From Phycisphaerae bacterium (GTDB taxonomy: Bacteria > Chloroflexota > Anaerolineae > 4572-78 > J111), in contig JANQQF010000071.1 of the NCBI GenBank assembly GCA_028285035.1, positions 62,001-126,000 of the forward strand: a DNA stretch of 64,000 nucleotides, written 5' to 3'. Every line of letters begins with the position of its first letter. Position 1 is the stretch's first letter. This document shows positions 28,285 through 36,354 of this stretch, piece after piece. Position numbers and translations under genes: made by a program. The notes beneath the pieces are model-generated. The model saw nothing but the letters and a program-made list of their open reading frames with translations, had not been told where the DNA came from and searched no databases.

Positions 28285-28296
28285 TCCAAATATCCT

Positions 28297-28773
28297 CTAC
28301 TCATCTTCCAGATCATCCCCACCAAAGGCCCGCAATACTTTAGCCTCAGGGAAACGGGTACGAACCCCCACCGCAAAGTCATCCAATAGCGGCCGTACAT
28401 CAAAATAAATGAGGTGGCTATCTTTGCTGGTATCCGACGAGCCAAAACCATCGACAACAATGGTTGCGCCAGGAATATCCAGCATCAAATCCACCCAATC
28501 CTCCTCGCGCTTTTCGGTGTCCAGCGATAGCCAAATCTCTTCGACTTGGGCCGCTTGCCGAAAGTAATCGATGTGCCAGTGCGGCTTTTCGACAGGTCTG
28601 AGATGGTAGCGCACGCGCCCCACCAAGCCCCCTGCCCCAAAAGCACTGCCAATGTAGGTGTACCACCCTGCCGGGAATTCGAACTCGCCCAAACGACCAA
28701 TTGTTAATTCGACATTTTCGGCCAAATGAAGCAATAAAACATATTGTCCTGTTAGAATTTCGTCTTGTGTCAT
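28297..28773 (-). CDS. GIY-YIG / DUF123-type small protein
   Basis: 158 residues. GQYVLLLHLAENVELTIG, WYTYIGSAFGAGGLVGRV (the GIY-YIG-like block), LRPVEKPHWHIDYF and the later DDFAVGVRTRFPEA follow the DUF123 pattern. DUF123 is found alone or fused to endonuclease III-like proteins, so nucleic-acid cleavage or repair is plausible. The His/Tyr-rich core is intact. It is followed by a HEAT-repeat gene on the same strand. The preceding gap carries an AT-rich repeat of the TAGTAATTGGTAA type. Confidence 0.82.
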   Translation of the reverse strand: MTQDEILTGQYVLLLHLAENVELTIGRLGEFEFPAGWYTYIGSAFGAGGLVGRVRYHLRPVEKPHWHIDYFRQAAQVEEIWLSLDTEKREEDWVDLMLDIPGATIVVDGFGSSDTSKDSHLIYFDVRPLLDDFAVGVRTRFPEAKVLRAFGGDDLEDE

Positions 28774-28955
28774 TGTTTTTGTAAATAGTAATTGGTAAGT
28801 GGTAAATCAAACTTATGCCGTAGTGTAATCGTGACAGGGATGTGTGTCAAAAGTTTTGCAAGGCTGAAAGAGTGATTTTGAATAAAATGACATTGACCTT
28901 AAATCATAGCAATGGTACAGTATCGAGCGTGAATTATGGGGGAGATTATTAACCG

Positions 28956-30455
28956 ATGAGTCGAATAGAGACAGATTTCGACAATGAGAACGAAAAATCT
29001 TTTCATCATCCCTGCCCAAGGCAATACAATAGCCTACACCTCTCCTGCTGGGAGAGGAGGCTGGGGGGTGAGAGGCACTGTCAATGGACAAATCATTGGC
29101 GATGGTCCCTCATCGGCTGTCTCCTCTTATGGCTCATTATTGCCCCGACCTTCGCCCGGGCCCATCCTCTCGATGAGTACTATCAAGTCACAACCATCAA
29201 TGTAGCACCTAACCGAGTCACTCTCTCTGTGGAGCTGTATCCAGCCGTTCTCATTGCCCCCCAGCTTTTACCACTGATTGACGCTGATGAAAATGAACAA
29301 ATTTCAGAGACAGAGCAAACGGCCTACATCGACTTTTTTCGTAAACAGGTGCAGCTTCAAGTAGATGGCCAGACCGTGGAGCTGACCCCAGCCAACATCC
29401 AATTTCCGAGTTATCTGGATATTCAGGCGGGCGGCAGCGTCATTCGCTTCGATCTTTTTACCGATTTACCCGCTGACCATCGGGGCGACCATCAGCTATC
29501 TTATCAAAATGATCACTGGCCGGATAGTGCCATCTATGTGGTCCAACCTCGCAGCGAATTGCCCGATTGGGTTTACATTCTCGACTTTGAGCGAGACATC
29601 TTACAACAATCCATTCAGGTCAACTACAGCATAGACCCAGCCGCCCCAGTCGAGCACGGGGTAAAACAAGCCATCAGTGAGGTTGCGGGGGCGGAAACAA
29701 CGACAATCGGACAAGAGCAACTCTCTCGCTACCTCTATGCCGACCTATCACCGCTGTGGGTTACGGTTGCCATTGGGCTATCTATTGTCCTGGGTGCCCT
29801 TCACGCCCTGACGCCAGGGCACGGCAAAACCTTGGTCGCGGCCTATCTTATTGGCAGTCGCGGCACGCTCAAACACGCCGTCTATCTCGGTGGCATCGTC
29901 ACCTTCACCCACACCGCCTCGGTCATCCTAATCGGCTTACTGGCCCTACTGGCCAGCCAATTTATCGTGCCCACCCTGCTCGTCCCGATTTTGGAAATTA
30001 GCTCCGGGCTATTAGTTGTTTATCTAGGCATTCGTCTGCTGTGGGATCGCTGGGCTGCTTATCAACACGATGCAGCCCATCATCACCATCATTCACACGA
30101 CCACGATCACCACCACCATCATATTCCTGAAGGCGTCAAAATGAGGGATCTATTGACCCTCGGCGTTTCAGGCGGTTTAGTCCCCTGTCCCGAGGCCTTG
30201 GGCATCATGTTGATCGCCATCGGTCTCAATCGTATTCTTCTGGGGCTAGGGATGATTGTGGCCTTTAGCTTTGGGCTGGCTGCCATTCTAATCATCATCG
30301 GCATTTTGCTGGTCCGCTCCAAGTCGCTGCTTGAGCGGGTGAGCGGGGCTGGGGGACGGTGGCAAACAGTGCTGCCGTTGGTCAGCGCGGTGATTGTTAC
30401 GGTATTGGGTTTGGGGATTGTGGCAAAGGGGGTGTGGCCATTTTGGCTGGGCTAA
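28956..30455 (+). CDS. NicO/NreB-type nickel-cobalt transporter with extracytoplasmic N-domain
   Basis: 499 residues, or fewer if translation starts later. A signal peptide ends at ARA-HPLDEY, then comes an extracytoplasmic domain with an EF-hand-like DADENEQISETE loop. About six membrane segments follow with HALTPGHGKTLVAAYLIG and GLVPCPEALGIM, the paired signatures of NicO/RcnA transporters. A cytoplasmic loop has the metal-binding run HHHHHSHDHDHHHHH. It should transport Ni2+ or Co2+ (direction uncertain). The ~45 codons before the signal peptide contain a REP-like palindrome and no second ATG, GTG or TTG, so the true start is doubtful. Confidence 0.85.
   Translation: MSRIETDFDNENEKSFHHPCPRQYNSLHLSCWERRLGGERHCQWTNHWRWSLIGCLLLWLIIAPTFARAHPLDEYYQVTTINVAPNRVTLSVELYPAVLIAPQLLPLIDADENEQISETEQTAYIDFFRKQVQLQVDGQTVELTPANIQFPSYLDIQAGGSVIRFDLFTDLPADHRGDHQLSYQNDHWPDSAIYVVQPRSELPDWVYILDFERDILQQSIQVNYSIDPAAPVEHGVKQAISEVAGAETTTIGQEQLSRYLYADLSPLWVTVAIGLSIVLGALHALTPGHGKTLVAAYLIGSRGTLKHAVYLGGIVTFTHTASVILIGLLALLASQFIVPTLLVPILEISSGLLVVYLGIRLLWDRWAAYQHDAAHHHHHSHDHDHHHHHIPEGVKMRDLLTLGVSGGLVPCPEALGIMLIAIGLNRILLGLGMIVAFSFGLAAILIIIGILLVRSKSLLERVSGAGGRWQTVLPLVSAVIVTVLGLGIVAKGVWPFWLG
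29039..29075. repeat. REP-like palindromic element inside the apparent NicO 5' coding region
   Basis: CCTCTCC (29039-29045), a TGCTG loop and GGAGAGG (29051-29057) form a perfect hairpin, followed by CTGGGGGGTGAGAGG. This layout resembles dispersed REP elements of many bacteria. It lies between the apparent ATG at 28956 and the signal peptide. Confidence 0.55.
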
Positions 30456-30458
30456 GAC

Positions 30459-31457
30459 TTACACCTTTATCCCACGCAGAAACGCCGCACTTTCCTCGGG
30501 CAGAGCGGGATTGATATGCATCCCACTTCCCAATTCAAAACCAGCGGTATAGCTTAAACGGGGAATTATAGCTATAAACCACTGTAGATACCCATTACCC
30601 AATTCTTTAACTGGAGCGGTGCGAATAATTAGATTAAAGCTGGGATCTCGCAAGCCAAGATATAAACGACGCAGAATATCACGCAGAACGTTGGCTAAAT
30701 CCTCAATCTCATTAGGCTGACTATAGAGAAAACTGACACTTTGACGCCGAGGTATAACCCAAATGTGAAAGGGGCCGGGGGCAGCGTACAAGACAAAGGA
30801 GACAAAATGGTCACTAACGGTGACAAGGCGGGACTTCTGCTTTAGTTCATCCGCCAGCATTACCTGAAAGACATTCTCCCCCGTATCATCGAAGTACCGA
30901 CGGGCGTCTTCATTACGTTGCCGCAAGTGTCCAGGCACAATGGGCAGGGCAATGATTTGACTGTGCGGATGTTTGAGTGAGGCCCCAGCCTCAACCCCAT
31001 GATTTTTGAAAAAGATAATCTGTTCAATTCGGCCATCCTGCACAATATTCCAGCCCCGTTGTAAAAAGGCGTCAAGCGCCAAGGATACTTCGGTGGCGGA
31101 CATCAAAGCCCAGGTGGTGTTATGTTTGGGATGCTCAACCAAGATTTCATGATGCCCAACGCCAGAAATCCAACGATGGACACCATCAAAGGTACGAGCA
31201 AATTCACCTTCACGCGCCAACGCAGGATATTTGTTGTGAACGGCCCGAACTTGCCACGCCCCCTGCACTGGCCAACGAGCTACCTCTAAATCCAACTCTT
31301 CGTTGTTAACACAAAATGGACAAGTCGGATCATGCTCCGGCTCACATTCAATCGATGATTTTCCTTCAGTTTCACGGAAATCAACAGGTCGTTTAGCTCG
31401 TTCTGTGGCGATAATGACCCAATCTTTTGTCGCGATATTTTGACGTAGTTCCGGCAT
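30459..31457 (-). CDS. galT: Galactose-1-phosphate uridylyltransferase-like protein
   Basis: 332 residues from the ATG at 31457 (MPELRQN), preceded by GGGTGGG; an ATG at 31487 would add ten residues. The HIT-superfamily GalT pattern is clear: zinc CPFC, VRAVHNKYPAL, GVGHHEILVEHPKH, the catalytic HPHSQ within ASLKHPHSQIIALP, and a C-terminal GMHINPALPEESAAFLR. It exchanges UMP (or a related nucleotidyl group) between UDP-glucose and a sugar 1-phosphate. No galK or galE is nearby, so its sugar could differ from galactose. Its end lies 3 bases from the convergent NicO stop. Confidence 0.88.
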   Translation of the reverse strand: MPELRQNIATKDWVIIATERAKRPVDFRETEGKSSIECEPEHDPTCPFCVNNEELDLEVARWPVQGAWQVRAVHNKYPALAREGEFARTFDGVHRWISGVGHHEILVEHPKHNTTWALMSATEVSLALDAFLQRGWNIVQDGRIEQIIFFKNHGVEAGASLKHPHSQIIALPIVPGHLRQRNEDARRYFDDTGENVFQVMLADELKQKSRLVTVSDHFVSFVLYAAPGPFHIWVIPRRQSVSFLYSQPNEIEDLANVLRDILRRLYLGLRDPSFNLIIRTAPVKELGNGYLQWFIAIIPRLSYTAGFELGSGMHINPALPEESAAFLRGIKV

Positions 31458-31567
31458 TTTGACCCACCCGGAATGATTTTGGAGCATTATACCTCAAAAG
31501 TTGAGGTTTGGTCTAACAGCTTAGAGATAAGTCATTCTAACTTTGATTTTATCACGTTTTGGCAACT

Positions 31568-31703
31568 GGTTCCAAAGCGCTACGTTGGAACCGAGCCTTG
31601 GACGCTCTGCGTTCCCGCCAAGCGCAGTGCCCCGACGGGACGCAGAGCGTCCGTTTAGGCATTCCAACGCCGGAGCGTCGGAACGAGCCGCTGACCGCCT
31701 AAA
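31568..31703. repeat. Cluster of three GC-rich hairpins
   Basis: Three stems lie in tandem. GGTTCCAA/TTGGAACC is at 31568-31592. A very strong stem of GGACGCTCTGCG, a bulged T, TCCCG and their complements is at 31600-31652. TTCCAACGC/GCGTCGGAA is at 31662-31683. TTTAGGC/GCCTAAA (31654-31660, 31697-31703) encloses the last one. It resembles compound dispersed palindromic repeats and lies between two minus-strand genes. Confidence 0.8.
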
Positions 31704-31716
31704 TGTTACAAACTTT

Positions 31717-32118
31717 TTATTCACCCTTTAAATATTGCTCATCGACAGGCACTTTCATTCCCGTCGCAATCGCATTTGTTTGATGGGCCATCCCCACAAT
31801 CGCCATGAGCTCTTGATATTGTCCGTCGGTCATCCCTTTGGCAAAAGCGGAAGCGGTATGAGAGTGGATACAGTAATCGCAGTTATTGGCAATCGAAACG
31901 GCGATATAAATCATCTCTTTGGTCAGACTATCGATCTCCCCCGATCCCATCACCTGCTTGAGAGACTCCCAAACGCGCTTTAGGGTATCAGGGTGGTGGG
32001 CCAACGCTTTCCAGAAATTGTTGATAGTATCGGTATTACGAACCGCCCGAATATCATCAAACACTGCCTGAACTTCAGGGGAGGCATCTTCATATTCAAT
32101 CAATGTAACCGTTGCCAT
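31717..32118 (-). CDS. Carboxymuconolactone decarboxylase / AhpD-like protein
   Basis: 133 residues in one CMD domain. The AhpD-type redox centre is CDYCIHSH (~79-86), preceded by SLTKEMIYIAVSIAN. Proteins with this CxxCxxxH motif act as thiol-dependent peroxidases or reductases, while classical CMD enzymes lack it. It stands between repeats and has its own short leader, so it is probably monocistronic. Confidence 0.88.
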   Translation of the reverse strand: MATVTLIEYEDASPEVQAVFDDIRAVRNTDTINNFWKALAHHPDTLKRVWESLKQVMGSGEIDSLTKEMIYIAVSIANNCDYCIHSHTASAFAKGMTDGQYQELMAIVGMAHQTNAIATGMKVPVDEQYLKGE

Positions 32119-32470
32119 AGTTTCTCCTCACAAAATAGTTTAAAATCAGGAGTTCGCCCCAAATCAGCTTAGGCGTACACTTTAGACTCCTGCACAAATC
32201 CACAAAGGTAACACAGGCTTCTAGCCTATCCATACGCAGGCAAGGATGCCTACGGTACATCTTTACTTGAGAAGATAATGTCTGTTTCCCTTCACCATCT
32301 CACCAAAGAACGGGTTTTGTCACTTGCTCATTTAGCGTTATACTCAGCCGCACATTTCAAAGGCCTGTTCAGGGTTTCAAATCATTCCATACTAAATGAC
32401 CTTTGAAGATTAACTTTCGATAATAGTAAAACGAATCTTAAATTCAACAAACTCTGTGAGGAGAATCTCA
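32119..32470. other. Divergent intergenic region with a dispersed-repeat-like segment
   Basis: This 352-base gap separates the AhpD-like gene from the aminotransferase and holds both promoters. At 32207-32258 there are two small palindromes, AGGCTTCTAGCCT and CAGGCAAGGATGCCT, in the arrangement of a widespread short dispersed repeat. I see no coding potential. Confidence 0.55.
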
Positions 32471-33775
32471 ATGAAGACACAAGAAATTTTAGACAAGCAA
32501 AAGCAACATCTCTGGCCCAATCATCTGCTTTACTATGCTGACCCATTGCCCTTAGAACGCGGTGACGGAATGTATGTGTGGGATACAGACGGCAACAAAT
32601 ATCTTGATTTTTTTGCCGGAATTTTGACCACCAGCGTGGGCCATAACAATCCCACCGTTAATCAGCACATTCAGGATCAGGTGGGCAAACTGCTCCACAC
32701 CTCGACCCTTTACCCCAACGCCGCGCATGTCGATTTGGCCGAACTTCTGGCCTCAATCACACCCGAAGGCTTAGATACCTTCTACTTTGGCGCAACCGGC
32801 ACCGACGCGGACGAAACCGCCGTCTTGATTGCCCAAATTTACACTGGCAACACCGAAATCATCGCTCTCCGCCACGGCTACAGCGGTAAATCCCAAATGG
32901 CGATGTCCCTCACCGGGCAAGCCTCTTGGCGGATGGGACCACCCCACATCGGCTATGTGCGCCACGCTATGACCCCCTACACCTATCGCAGCTTGGGTGA
33001 TATGGATGCAAGCAAATATGTTCAAGCCTGTCTGGATGATCTTGAAGATGTCATTCAAACGATGACCTCTGGCAAAATTGCCGCGTTGATTATGGAGCCG
33101 ATTCAAGGGGTGGGCGGCTTTATCACCCTGCCCCCCGAATATATGAAAGGGGCGGCTGAAATTGCGCGTGCCCACGGCGGCCTGGTGATTATCGATGAAG
33201 TTCAAACCGGCTTTGGTCGCACCGGCACCCATTGGTGGGGCCACCAGCACAGCGGGATTACCCCAGACATTATGACAATGGCCAAAGGCATTGCTAATGG
33301 GATGCCGCTCTCAGCCGTCGCCACCACTGAAGAAATTGCCAAAAGCACAGTCGGGGCGGGCCTGACGATCAGCACCTTCGGCGGGAATCCCGTCGCCTGT
33401 GCCGCTGCTATCGGCACCATTACCGAAATGAAAGAAAAGTGGAACCCCGAACGCTCGGCAGACGTAGGTGGCTATTTACAGGATGGTTTGGGTGGTCTCA
33501 ACGACAAATATCCGTTGATCGGCAACCTACGTGGTCGCGGCTTGATGCAAGGCATCGAACTGGTCACTGACCCTAACAGTAAGGAACCAGCCACTCAACA
33601 GGCCAACGCCTTGCTCGACACCGCACGCAAGCTTGGCCTGTTAATCGGGAAAGGTGGTCTATGGGGTAATACGATGCGTATCGCGCCCCCATTGATTGCC
33701 ACCAAAGAGGATGTGGACGAAGCCATTGAAAAGCTCGATTACGCCCTCGCTCAAGTACAGGAGATGAGTTTTTAG
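32471..33775 (+). CDS. Class III PLP-dependent aminotransferase (AGXT2 / beta-alanine type)
   Basis: 434 residues from ATG 32471, with GAGGAG at 32458-32463 and a 7-base spacer; an upstream GTG at 32456 overlaps that site. The fold-type I markers are DTDGNKYLDFFAGI, GATGTDADETAV, RHGYSGKSQMAMS, IIDEVQTGFGRTG (PLP-nitrogen Asp) and the Schiff-base lysine in MTMAKGIANGMPL. It resembles alanine-glyoxylate/beta-alanine-pyruvate transaminases. The next gene is an N-carbamoyl amino acid hydrolase, so pyrimidine breakdown (N-carbamoyl-beta-alanine to beta-alanine to malonate semialdehyde) is a reasonable inference. Confidence 0.9.
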   Translation: MKTQEILDKQKQHLWPNHLLYYADPLPLERGDGMYVWDTDGNKYLDFFAGILTTSVGHNNPTVNQHIQDQVGKLLHTSTLYPNAAHVDLAELLASITPEGLDTFYFGATGTDADETAVLIAQIYTGNTEIIALRHGYSGKSQMAMSLTGQASWRMGPPHIGYVRHAMTPYTYRSLGDMDASKYVQACLDDLEDVIQTMTSGKIAALIMEPIQGVGGFITLPPEYMKGAAEIARAHGGLVIIDEVQTGFGRTGTHWWGHQHSGITPDIMTMAKGIANGMPLSAVATTEEIAKSTVGAGLTISTFGGNPVACAAAIGTITEMKEKWNPERSADVGGYLQDGLGGLNDKYPLIGNLRGRGLMQGIELVTDPNSKEPATQQANALLDTARKLGLLIGKGGLWGNTMRIAPPLIATKEDVDEAIEKLDYALAQVQEMSF

Positions 33776-33861
33776 GGTAGAGTTCTTAGAGTTGATGGGG
33801 TTTGTAGAGTTTATAGAGTTAAAGCAATTTATTCGGTTTACGTGAGTTGGTAGGATGTGAT

Positions 33862-33926
33862 TTAGTGAAGCGGGAAGACAACAACCTTTCCGCTTTACTA
33901 CCCACTACCCACTAGCCACTACTTAC
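33862..33926. repeat. Intergenic hairpin plus CACTA-type short repeat
   Basis: Arms 33862-33877 (TTAGTGAAGCGGGAAG) and 33886-33901 pair almost perfectly with two G-T mismatches that could be G-U in RNA. They are followed by iterations of CCCACTA/GCCACTA. It looks like a short dispersed repeat between the aminotransferase and hydrolase genes. Confidence 0.5.
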
Positions 33927-33944
33927 TATATTTTGGAGGAAGCG

Positions 33945-35177
33945 ATGACAAAAGAGTTACGCATTAATGGTGAACGTTTGTGGGACAGTTTGATGGAGAT
34001 GGCAAAAATCGGGGCACTCGAACACGGCGGCTGTCGACGGCTGACGTTGAGTGACGAAGACAAGGCCGGGCGCGACCTGTTCATTCAATGGTGTGAGGAC
34101 GCAGGCTGCACCATCAGCATTGACGAGATAGGCAATATTTTCGCTCGGCGACCCGGCAAAGATAACAGCCTTCCGCCCGTCGGTGTGGGCAGTCACCTCG
34201 ACACGCAACCACATGGGGGTAAGTTTGATGGGGTGTACGGGGTTTTGGCTGGGCTAGAGGTTGTCCGCACCTTGAATGAAAACAACATCGAAACCAATGC
34301 CCCCATCGAAATCATTTCCTGGACCAATGAGGAGGGCGCTCGCTTCGCCCCACCAATGCTCTGCTCTGGTGTCTTTGCTGGCGAATTCACAAAAGAATTT
34401 GCCCTTGATCTGCGTGACGCTGATGGCTATCGCTTTGGCGATGAATTGGAGCGCATCGGCTATGTCGGTGATATGCCCATTGGCAATCATCCGTTCACTG
34501 CCTTCCTGGAAATTCACATTGAACAGGGGCCAATTTTGGAAGACACAAACACAACGGTGGGTGTGGTCACAAAGGTACAAGGCTTCCGCTGGTATGACAT
34601 CACCATCAAGGGACAAGATGCCCACTCTGGCTCCACGCCGATGACCACCCGTCGCGACTCCTTACTAGCCAGCGCAAAGGTGATCGAAATTGTCAACCAA
34701 ATCGCCCTCAAGTATGAACCGGATGGTCGCGGCACGGTCGGCTTTGTCCGGGTCACACCGAACTCCCGCAACACCATCCCTGGTCAGGTCGATTTCACCA
34801 TCGACTTCCGCCACCCGGAACACGATGTGCTGGTGGCGATGGAGGAGCAGCTATATACTGAGTGCAAGGCGCTGGCCAAGGCTAACGGCGTGGAGATTGA
34901 TATCGAACACGTCTCCTACAGCCCGCCCGTTGATTTCCACGAGGATTGCATCAATGCCGTCGAAGCCGCTTGCCAAACCGTTGGTTGCCCCTACCGCAAG
35001 ATGATCTCCGGGGCGGGGCACGATGCCTGCTACATCAACCTCGTCTCCCCCACGAGTATGATCTTCGTCCCCTGCGCTGACGGCATCAGCCACAACGAGG
35101 CCGAAAGTGCGGAGCCGGAAGATTTAACAGCGGGTTGTAACGTGATGCTTCACGCAGCCTTGTCGTTTGCCCTGTAA
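33945..35177 (+). CDS. M20-family N-carbamoyl-L-amino acid hydrolase / beta-ureidopropionase
   Basis: 410 residues from ATG 33945, with GGAGG 5 bases upstream. Zinc and dimer-domain motifs are complete: VGVGSHLDTQPHGGKFDGV, SWTNEEGARFAPPMLCSG, EIHIEQGPILE, GQDAHSGSTPMTTRRDSL, ISGAGHDACYIN and GISHNEAE near the C-terminus. These are the signatures of the AmaB/HyuC/allantoate amidohydrolase subgroup. The enzyme hydrolyses ureido groups to the free amine, CO2 and ammonia. It lies 169 bases after a class III aminotransferase that could use a beta-alanine product. Confidence 0.92.
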   Translation: MTKELRINGERLWDSLMEMAKIGALEHGGCRRLTLSDEDKAGRDLFIQWCEDAGCTISIDEIGNIFARRPGKDNSLPPVGVGSHLDTQPHGGKFDGVYGVLAGLEVVRTLNENNIETNAPIEIISWTNEEGARFAPPMLCSGVFAGEFTKEFALDLRDADGYRFGDELERIGYVGDMPIGNHPFTAFLEIHIEQGPILEDTNTTVGVVTKVQGFRWYDITIKGQDAHSGSTPMTTRRDSLLASAKVIEIVNQIALKYEPDGRGTVGFVRVTPNSRNTIPGQVDFTIDFRHPEHDVLVAMEEQLYTECKALAKANGVEIDIEHVSYSPPVDFHEDCINAVEAACQTVGCPYRKMISGAGHDACYINLVSPTSMIFVPCADGISHNEAESAEPEDLTAGCNVMLHAALSFAL

Positions 35178-35188
35178 TTTTTAATATT

Positions 35189-35259
35189 TTTGACAGGATT
35201 TACAAGATTGATAAGATTTTTATCGTTTTTATCCTGAAAATCTTGTAAATCCTGTCAAA
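35189..35259. terminator. 21-bp-stem bidirectional terminator / dispersed repeat
   Basis: Arms at 35189-35209 and 35239-35259 are perfectly complementary over 21 bp (left arm begins TTTGACAGGATTTACAAG). Each is flanked by T-rich sequence on its 3' side. It separates the convergent hydrolase and GNAT genes. The ACAGGATTTACA core is a familiar dispersed bacterial repeat. Confidence 0.85.
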
Positions 35260-35273
35260 TTTTTACAGACGAT

Positions 35274-35774
35274 TTAATCCACCGCACGCAGCAAAATAAT
35301 AAACTCACGGCCCGTTTTCGGCTGCACAAACCATTGCGTTTCCATATAGCCCACCTTCTGGCACACCTTCAACGCCCGTTGATTAAACGCCGCCACCGTC
35401 GCCCGAAAGGCTTTCGGGGCAAATTTCTGCTGGGCAAACGTAAAGGCGGCGGTTATCACGCCCGCGCCCAGCCCCTGTCCCGTCAAATCCGGCCGCAAGC
35501 CCCCGCCCATATCCAACGCCTCTTGCCGATAATCGCCACCCGGTACCCGTGCATCGGACCCAAAGCAGCGAAACGCAATCAGTTCATCAGCCTCATTCCA
35601 CACGCTGTAGTAATGATAGTCGGGCCGCAGCATCGACGCGACAAATTCTTCGACCTCGTCGGGAGGGCAATTGTAAAGATCATACGGCGGGTCGTAGTGC
35701 CAGCTTGTGATTTGGCGGGCTGTGGGGACATCTATTGGTTTGAAGGTGAAGGGGAAAGTAGATTTAGGCAGAAT
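35274..35774 (-). CDS. GNAT-family N-acetyltransferase with no canonical start codon
   Basis: The domain needs about 45 residues upstream of the first ATG (35633): the same frame encodes FTFKPIDVPTARQITSWHYD then PPYDLYN, the usual GNAT N-terminus. The acetyl-CoA loop RPDLTGQGLGAG and C-terminal NQRALKVCQKVGY are intact. Between the upstream in-frame stop and the ATG at 35633 there is no ATG, GTG or TTG. The best candidates are an ATT at 35774 (AAGGA 7 bases upstream) or CTG at 35771. The start overlaps the stop of a truncated aspartic protease gene, which suggests a deletion removed the original start. Substrate unknown. Confidence 0.7.
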   Translation of the reverse strand: MLPKSTFPFTFKPIDVPTARQITSWHYDPPYDLYNCPPDEVEEFVASMLRPDYHYYSVWNEADELIAFRCFGSDARVPGGDYRQEALDMGGGLRPDLTGQGLGAGVITAAFTFAQQKFAPKAFRATVAAFNQRALKVCQKVGYMETQWFVQPKTGREFIILLRAVD

Positions 35775-36033
35775 CTGGCTTTCCTTGACGTATTTCTAAA
35801 CGAGCTAAATCAATACGCTTGGTAAACACAAATTCTGTACCGCCCACGCCTCGGATACGATGGATAAAATCATCCGTTTCTAGCTGAAGTCCGATTTCCA
35901 AAACCTTGTCCGCTGAAAAAATAGTCCCGACTGATCCTGTATCAATCAAAACGTTCTCGATCTCCAACACTTCTCCTAGATATGACAATGACACGCTGAC
36001 ATAAGGCAATCCATCAATCAGGTCGATGTTCAT
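35764..36033 (-). pseudogene. Retropepsin-like aspartic protease, C-terminally truncated
   Basis: 89 residues from the ATG at 36033. The active-site block VLIDTGSVGTIFSAD (~29-43) and the following RIRGVGGTEFVF match small bacterial retropepsin-like proteases. Family members usually run about 130 residues and end with a hydrophobic GMDFL-type second half. Here the frame stops at GKPDSA soon after VFTKRIDLARLEI. The lost tail probably makes it non-functional, though a dimer-forming fragment cannot be excluded. Its ATG overlaps the partner gene's stop (ATGA). Confidence 0.65.
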
Positions 36034-36290
36034 CGAACGCCCCGTATTCCCAACCAACGCCGTTCTGTAATATCCAGATTTTTACGATCTGTATGGAAAA
36101 CGTACAACTCCCGTTCAGGCGCATCTTGATGCAGTTGACTATAACTTTTCATCGCCGCTACGGAATCAGGATACCGCCCAATCACCGAAATTTCGTCTAA
36201 AATTCGCTTATTTTGCTCAGAATGAGCTTTAATGGCTTCAATCAATAACCATTGTTTTGGGTAATACGCTCGAATTTCGTCCCATTTCAT
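36030..36290 (-). CDS. Small conserved partner of retropepsin-like gene
   Basis: 86 residues. PKQWLLIEAIKAHSEQNKRI, a central RYPDSVAAMKSYSQLH and a basic C-terminus ELYVFHTDRKNLDITERRW are what I recall as a recurrent small protein placed just before retropepsin-like genes. It has no membrane segment or known enzymatic motif. It overlaps the downstream gene through ATGA, so the pair is translationally coupled. Function unknown. Confidence 0.7.
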   Translation of the reverse strand: MKWDEIRAYYPKQWLLIEAIKAHSEQNKRILDEISVIGRYPDSVAAMKSYSQLHQDAPERELYVFHTDRKNLDITERRWLGIRGVR

Positions 36291-36354
36291 TTTGATTGCT
36301 CCTTGCCTTAAGGGGTAAGATATCCATCATTAATCGAATTACTGTCATAACCAA

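Noticed and set aside
30063..30120. CAC/CAT-rich tract as a microsatellite
   Set aside because: It encodes the metal-binding histidine loop of the NicO transporter in frame.
35274..35633. 119-residue GNAT protein starting at the internal ATG
   Set aside because: It would lose about 45 residues of recognisable GNAT N-terminus encoded in the same frame.
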